Below are positions 59,276 to 64,000 of a stretch of DNA of 64,000 nucleotides, piece after piece; the stretch's first letter is position 1, and every line of letters begins with the position of its first letter. The stretch is taken from assembly GCA_029204225.1 (NCBI GenBank), contig CM055095.1, forward strand, positions 24,378,141-24,442,140, read 5' to 3'. The DNA is from Diphasiastrum complanatum. Its lineage: Eukaryota; Streptophyta; Lycopodiopsida; Lycopodiales; Lycopodiaceae. The position numbers and the translations under genes were made by a program. Below the pieces are notes generated by a model. That model worked only from the letters and a program-made list of their open reading frames with translations. It was not told where the DNA came from and did not search any database.

Positions 59276-61016
59276 GACTTTGATTCCTTGATGAAGATCT
59301 AGTTGATTCTTTGCAGTACGGAAAGGCCCATAGTAACGAGGGGACAACTTAGGACATCTCCTTGTTCTCAATACATTGGAATTTTTTGGAATTCTAAGGT
59401 AAACTCAATCTCCTTCCACAAAAACTCAAGGTCGTTGCTTTGGATTGATGTAAAACTGGGCTCTATCCTCAGCCATTTTTGCGTTATCTCGAGCGACAAG
59501 CATCATTTCTTGCATATCTTGCAAGAATCTACTGTTGCATTTACCTTGAGACCTTTGAGGCCAACGGAAATTGGGGCACAAGGTTGGAAACCATACATTA
59601 GCATGAATGGACTATAACCTGTCACTAGATGCTTTGTGCTGTTATACGCAAAGGTAGCTTTTCCAATCCGAGTGTCTCCTGGGAACATAACGAAGCATAT
59701 CTTCCATAGACTGGTTTGTCTGCTCAAACTAACCAATTGATTCGGGATGATATGATGACCCTAGACTCACAGTGCTCTCTTGATCACTAACAATGTCATT
59801 TGGCAAACCATACAACTCGAACAACTTCTCCACAAAAAACTGAGCAAGTTTTGAAGCTTTGACAATCATCTTAGTTGGAATGAATTGTGCGATCTTGGTT
59901 AGTCTGTCAACTACTACCCATATGGCATCATTTTGCTTCCCCGTCAACTACAAAATCCGTGGAAATGCTTTCCCACTTTCTTTTGGGAATTTTAAATGAA
60001 GCAACAAGCTAGCTGTCTTAAGTTTTTTAGCTATTTACCTCGTATGGCCCGCACTTGCGAACATATACCTCCACTTGATCTTTAAGTTTTGGCCAATAAA
60101 AGTTCCTCTTTACTAGATCAAGCATCCTTTGTGTGCCTAGGTGTCTTGCACCGGGGCTGTCATGACATCCATGCGGGCTTTGGGCCCTAATCTCATCATA
60201 ATTTGGCACACATACCTCATTCCAAAAAAGTAACCCATTCCTAAAGGAATAATCTCGCTGTATCTTGTCCCGAGGAGAAATCTTGGAATCCTGCTTCCCA
60301 AGTCAAATCTAGATCTAGAATTTCTTGCTAAGACATCCAGCCAAATTTGTCTGAAGTACTTATCGGTCTTACACATATATCTAAGTGATAGATACAAATC
60401 AGGTTTGATTTTAGAAAAACTTCTCTAGATTTTAAGAGCATTTATGACGGCAAAATTTCTTGATCATAGGTGGAATACCGCCTTTAAGTGGGATGCAACT
60501 TTTTGCTTTCAAAGGCACTATCCTGATATAGGATTACCCCTACACCAAAGTCACTAGCATCCATCTCAAGCACATACGGCTTGTTAGGATCAACGATGTG
60601 TAATATTGGAGCTGTAGACACACAATATTTCAAAGTTTCAAAGCTTTGATTCAACTCTTTCAGTCCAAGTAACTGGAGAACTGAACTTACTGTGTTAGCT
60701 AGTTTTCTTCCTTTGAGGAGCTTCATCAGGGGTAATTACCGCATAATCCCATTTCCAAGAGAAATCTGTGAAAAAACCTAGTGTAGCTGAGAGAAGACTT
60801 GACTTTACGTACGGTCAGGAGAATAGGCCACTCAGACCTTACAAATGTTATTAGAGTCAATTTCCAACCCATGGTTTGAAATATGTGACTGAGATATTCT
60901 AGTCTTATCTGGAAGAATTCACACTGGATTCTTTCGCATAGAGCTTCTCCTGTCTTAGTAACCTCAAGACAATCACTTTGAAATGAGCTTCTTGAGTAAG
61001 TGATAAGAAAGCCCAC
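59276..61016 (-). pseudogene. strongly decayed Ty3/gypsy pol (RT end, RNase H start, integrase)
   Basis: On the minus strand, from right to left: an RT remnant (EFFQIRLEYLSHIFQTMGW), an RNase H start (APILHIVDPNKPYVLEMDAS, then DFGVGVILYQD), an integrase zinc region (GTQRMLDLVKRNFYWPKLKD), an integrase core (WVVVDRLTKIAQFIPTK, LYGLPNDIVSDQ) and a later part (GKATFAYNSTKHLVTGYSP, FMLMYGFQP). Every piece is in a different frame with gaps between. The type resembles the chromovirus branch of gypsy. No LTRs were identified. Confidence 0.8.
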
Positions 61017-62078
61017 TTTCTATTTCTTTTGAATGAAAAAATCCAAGAGGGGTTGGATACATGTACAAACATAACTAGAAGTGCTCGGATTCATAAGTTA
61101 CAGACGAGCTTTGAGTGAATTTAAGATTGAAAGTAAGATTTCTTGAGTTTTTATTGAAAAGATAGCCATGATGATCTTGATCATGAGCAAGTTATCACGG
61201 TCACCATGGCTTTCTATCATAAGGAATCACAAGTATGAATGGAGTAAGGGATAAGGAGCAATTTTGTCCAACTTTTATGGTGTGAATGTCATTTGAAAGG
61301 AATCTGTAAATTTATTTTGGTCTAAATAGATTTCATTAAGTCATATCACGATTGAGGTGATCTAATTTGATACTAATTTGCATTTGATGGATGCCAAGGT
61401 TGTTTCAATTAGGATTTCACTTCATCTTGTTTTCCAATTGTTTATATCAATCAGTAGGCAATTTTAGATGTTTGAACTCTCAAAGAGTTTATCATACTCT
61501 TTAGTGCTAGCCTTCATAATTTATCTTGGTTTTTAAGGGGGGCTTAAACTGTGACTGGCCTTTCCTAATGGCTAAGTTTGCTTTTCACCCTCTTGAAAGT
61601 AATATAAATTTTGTGTGCTGATCTTTGGATAAATGTATGAAAGGGATGAGGGGCAATGACTGTTCATGGCCAGAGATAGCTCCTCAATTTCACTTAAAAT
61701 GATCAAAGCAAATTGAAAATCCTATTTTGGTTTATTTCTCCATTGTATATATATCGTATATACAGGATTGCAAAGTTGACTTGTCCTGTCCACTTTGTTA
61801 TGTTTTTTCTCCTATTTGCTTTTGTTGTGTTTTTTTTCTAATCGACATAGTTGGGAGCAAGTTGGTGCTTGTGCCCACTTGTGTGTAATGTAAGATAATG
61901 TGTTCTCCCTCACGTTCACAAACAAATGAAGAGATGAAATGATGACCACAGAAAATAGAGACAACGTTCATTCCAAATGAACTTGAGACTAATTGAGATC
62001 TCGAGATGTTTTTTCAGATTGTGTTGAAAACCTTAGAACTTGATTATATCTTGCAACAGTGATAAGTGATCACGGTGA
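61017..62078. other. sequence between the gypsy remnant and the TAF4-like gene
   Basis: AT-rich without a supported frame. It may contain the promoter and 5' UTR or a first intron of the TAF4-like gene. A tatatatatcgtatata stretch at about 61745-61762 could act as a TATA region but is 300 bases upstream of the first recognised codon. Confidence 0.35.
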
Positions 62079-64000
62079 ATGGCACAGGCCTCTAGTTTAC
62101 CATCATTTGAAGGTGCAGACGTCGATGCACATAGGGCAGCGATGAGTAGTGGGAGTGGTAGTACTGGACTCTCAGCAGTATATGGTGGGGCTACAACTGA
62201 AATCAGCAGCTCAACACCCATATCTCAAATTTTACACCCTCAGCCTGGTTCATCCTATGCAGGTTAGTATCATCCTTCATGATCAAAAGCTATCAGAGGT
62301 TTGTTATCTTATTTTCTAGTTATTTGAATGTAGAAGTTTGGGACAAATTAAAGTATATATGGCTTTGTGGCTATTTAGTTTACATTAATACAGCAAGCTA
62401 GCTATTTTGAGATTCAGGCTTCTTCTTGAACAAATGTTCAGGAGTTACTACAAATTCAAAGATTGTGGGCAGAAGTCCGATTGTTGGAAACCAGATGCAT
62501 TCTTTAGAGTGGCAACAGCTTGCAGCTCAGCAAAGAGAGAGTTATTTGCAGACTCAACAACAAATGATTCATGGGCAACAAGGGGCAGATGCAGGGGTAG
62601 GTAATAGCACTGTGAAAAGATCAACAGTGCCCAATCAGGGCGGTGTTGCTTTTGCTGCAATAGTGCCAGTATTAATGCATTCGCTTCCTTCAGAGAATAG
62701 ACACAAGTTGAATGCGGTTTTTCAGAAGTGGAAGGTCAGTATTATCCTCCCTTAAGAATGTCCAAGCTATCAGCTAGAGAGTGAGTGTCGACCTTTGCTG
62801 AAAGTCCTGTGTAAGATCTTGGAAAAAGATGGAGTAGGCTAGTTTTGCAAGTTTTCTTGAAGATACTGGCCTGTCTGAGACCTTGAATGAAGTAAGCTTT
62901 TGATCTTGTTTGATTCCAAGAGTTTTGGACAGAATGAGGAGTGCATGGAAGGTTGTAAGATTTAGATCCCTATACATTTCTTTATAGTTGACTTGTTGGA
63001 TGCAGAAAGGGGAAGTGTGTAAGGAGGACCTTGTAAGGTGCTTGAAACTGGTTGCGGGAGACGAAATGCTCTTGCGGGCAGTTCGGTTTGTCCAGCATAA
63101 GGTATACATTCCAAAATTCAGACATCTATAGCTTGAGTTTGTTGTGTCTGCGTTTATTTGATCCATTGTATTATTTTTCAAGTATTCCAATCATTGCTTT
63201 TCAATTTAGCAGCAGCAGCAACATCAGCAGCAAAAGAATCAACTAGAGCTTCAGAACGCACAACAACAGACACAAGTGAAGCAGCCTCGAGAAAAGCAGT
63301 CAGTTTTGGATTCATTGGATGCTGAAGAGGAAGCTGACACAGACACTAGCAGTGAATCAGATTCACAGTCTAATCAATTGATGAGCCATATACAAGAGCA
63401 AATGTCACACTTGAATCCTAAACAGCAGATTCATTTACAACTGCCTGTGGGTAATCTTTCTGATATTTCGAGTAGCACTAACTTGAGTACAAAAGTAAAA
63501 CCTGGAGAACAGCTACTGGAATGTGGGCCACTACATCTGAACCCCATGCCCGCATCACTGCAGCAAGTTAAGCATGAAGTAGATAGGTCATTAGCCTCAA
63601 TGCAGTTAACTTTTCAGCAGCAACACAAACAACATCAGCTGTCAGCTCGTGAATCTCAAGGTCCTGCAGGAATTCACCCACAAAATTCAGTTGCTGGAAA
63701 GTTGTCAAGCCAGCCACGACCACAAGTACTTTTTCAAGAGCAGCAGTCTGCTGAAGCTCAAGAGAAAGCATTCTTGCAACAGTCTCATTTATTCCAGGTA
63801 TCAAAGTATGAAAAACAGAAACATCGCCGGGAGCAAAAAAACTGTGAAAGAAAGATTCAAGAATCTGATAGACTAAAGAAGGCATTGAATGCAAGAACTC
63901 AACAAGGAGTAGGACAGCATGATCAGCATCAGCAATCACAGTCACAAACTGTTCCACAAAGAGTCAATGTATCAAAGTCTGAAAGGCTGACTGCACCAGT
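62079..64000 (+). CDS. TAF4: TFIID subunit TAF4-like gene, 5' part (four exons, open at right edge)
   Basis: TAF4 is a core subunit of TFIID, the nuclear complex that places RNA polymerase II at promoters; its histone-fold partner is TAF12. Exons 62079-62262, 62442-62734, 63006-63101 and 63210 to the window end join at GT-AG borders in frame, giving at least 454 residues. The N-terminus has EGADVDAHRAAM, matching the family's short conserved GADV-containing motif. An RST domain spans about residues 130-191: FAAIVPVLMHSLPSENRHKL from exon 2, then KEDLVRCLKLVAGDEMLLRAV from exon 3. A Gln-rich, acidic-Ser stretch follows (DAEEEADTDTSSESDSQS, about residues 225-245). The C-terminal TAF4 histone-fold domain lies outside the window. 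The start at 62079 is uncertain: an AG at 62086-62087 could be an acceptor, with a further upstream exon unseen. Confidence 0.8.

Overview
This is nuclear DNA of a land plant, almost certainly a flowering plant. The evidence is three intron-bearing or intron-derived plant genes (cyanase, TAF4 and a FANCI-like piece), Ty1/copia and Ty3/gypsy LTR retrotransposons, a CACTA fragment and long (AG/CT)n arrays. Nothing in it is bacterial or organellar. I cannot name the species.

Host genes are few. A three-exon cyanate hydratase gene (CYN) lies at 16184-17840 on the minus strand and looks intact (158 residues, all three catalytic residues present). At the right edge (62079 to the end, plus strand) are the first four recognised exons of a TFIID subunit TAF4-like gene with an RST domain and a Gln-rich region; it continues beyond the window. 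A fragment at 14622-14966 resembles part of the Fanconi anaemia protein FANCI and seems isolated. A 133-codon open frame at 1-401 (minus) may be an exon of an unrecognised gene running off the left edge.

Layout: 1-8 kb holds gene-edge sequence, a foldback, an LTR-like block, copia and gypsy scraps and an array of small hairpin repeats. 8.6-11.6 kb holds two decayed copia fragments. 12-15.2 kb is rich in small foldbacks, a tRNA-derived retroposon and the FANCI-like piece. 16-18 kb is CYN. 18.2-20.6 kb is a tandem duplication of about 1 kb with a greatly expanded GT tract in one copy. 20.8-41.9 kb is a copia element whose integrase frame is split by a 19.5-kb LTR-bounded insertion at an exact 5-bp target-site duplication. 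The insertion itself is a composite of gypsy gag-pol, a second gag-like region, extra ORFs, a 150-bp tandem array and a rearranged non-autonomous LTR element. 42-50.6 kb holds a CACTA scrap, a second copy of that non-autonomous element, a copia 3' half and another LTR. 50.7-55.4 kb is mostly unassigned. 55.4-61 kb holds a minus-strand copia with large internal deletions and a badly decayed minus-strand gypsy. 61-64 kb is the TAF4-like gene.

All mobile elements appear dead (stops, frameshifts, lost catalytic residues). I found no convincing new molecular system. The observations most worth checking are the dated nested insertion, the triplicated splice-acceptor region in the CYN intron, the tRNA retroposon with a perfect target duplication, the hairpin array at 6.7-7.15 kb and the tandem duplication with a long alternating purine-pyrimidine tract.
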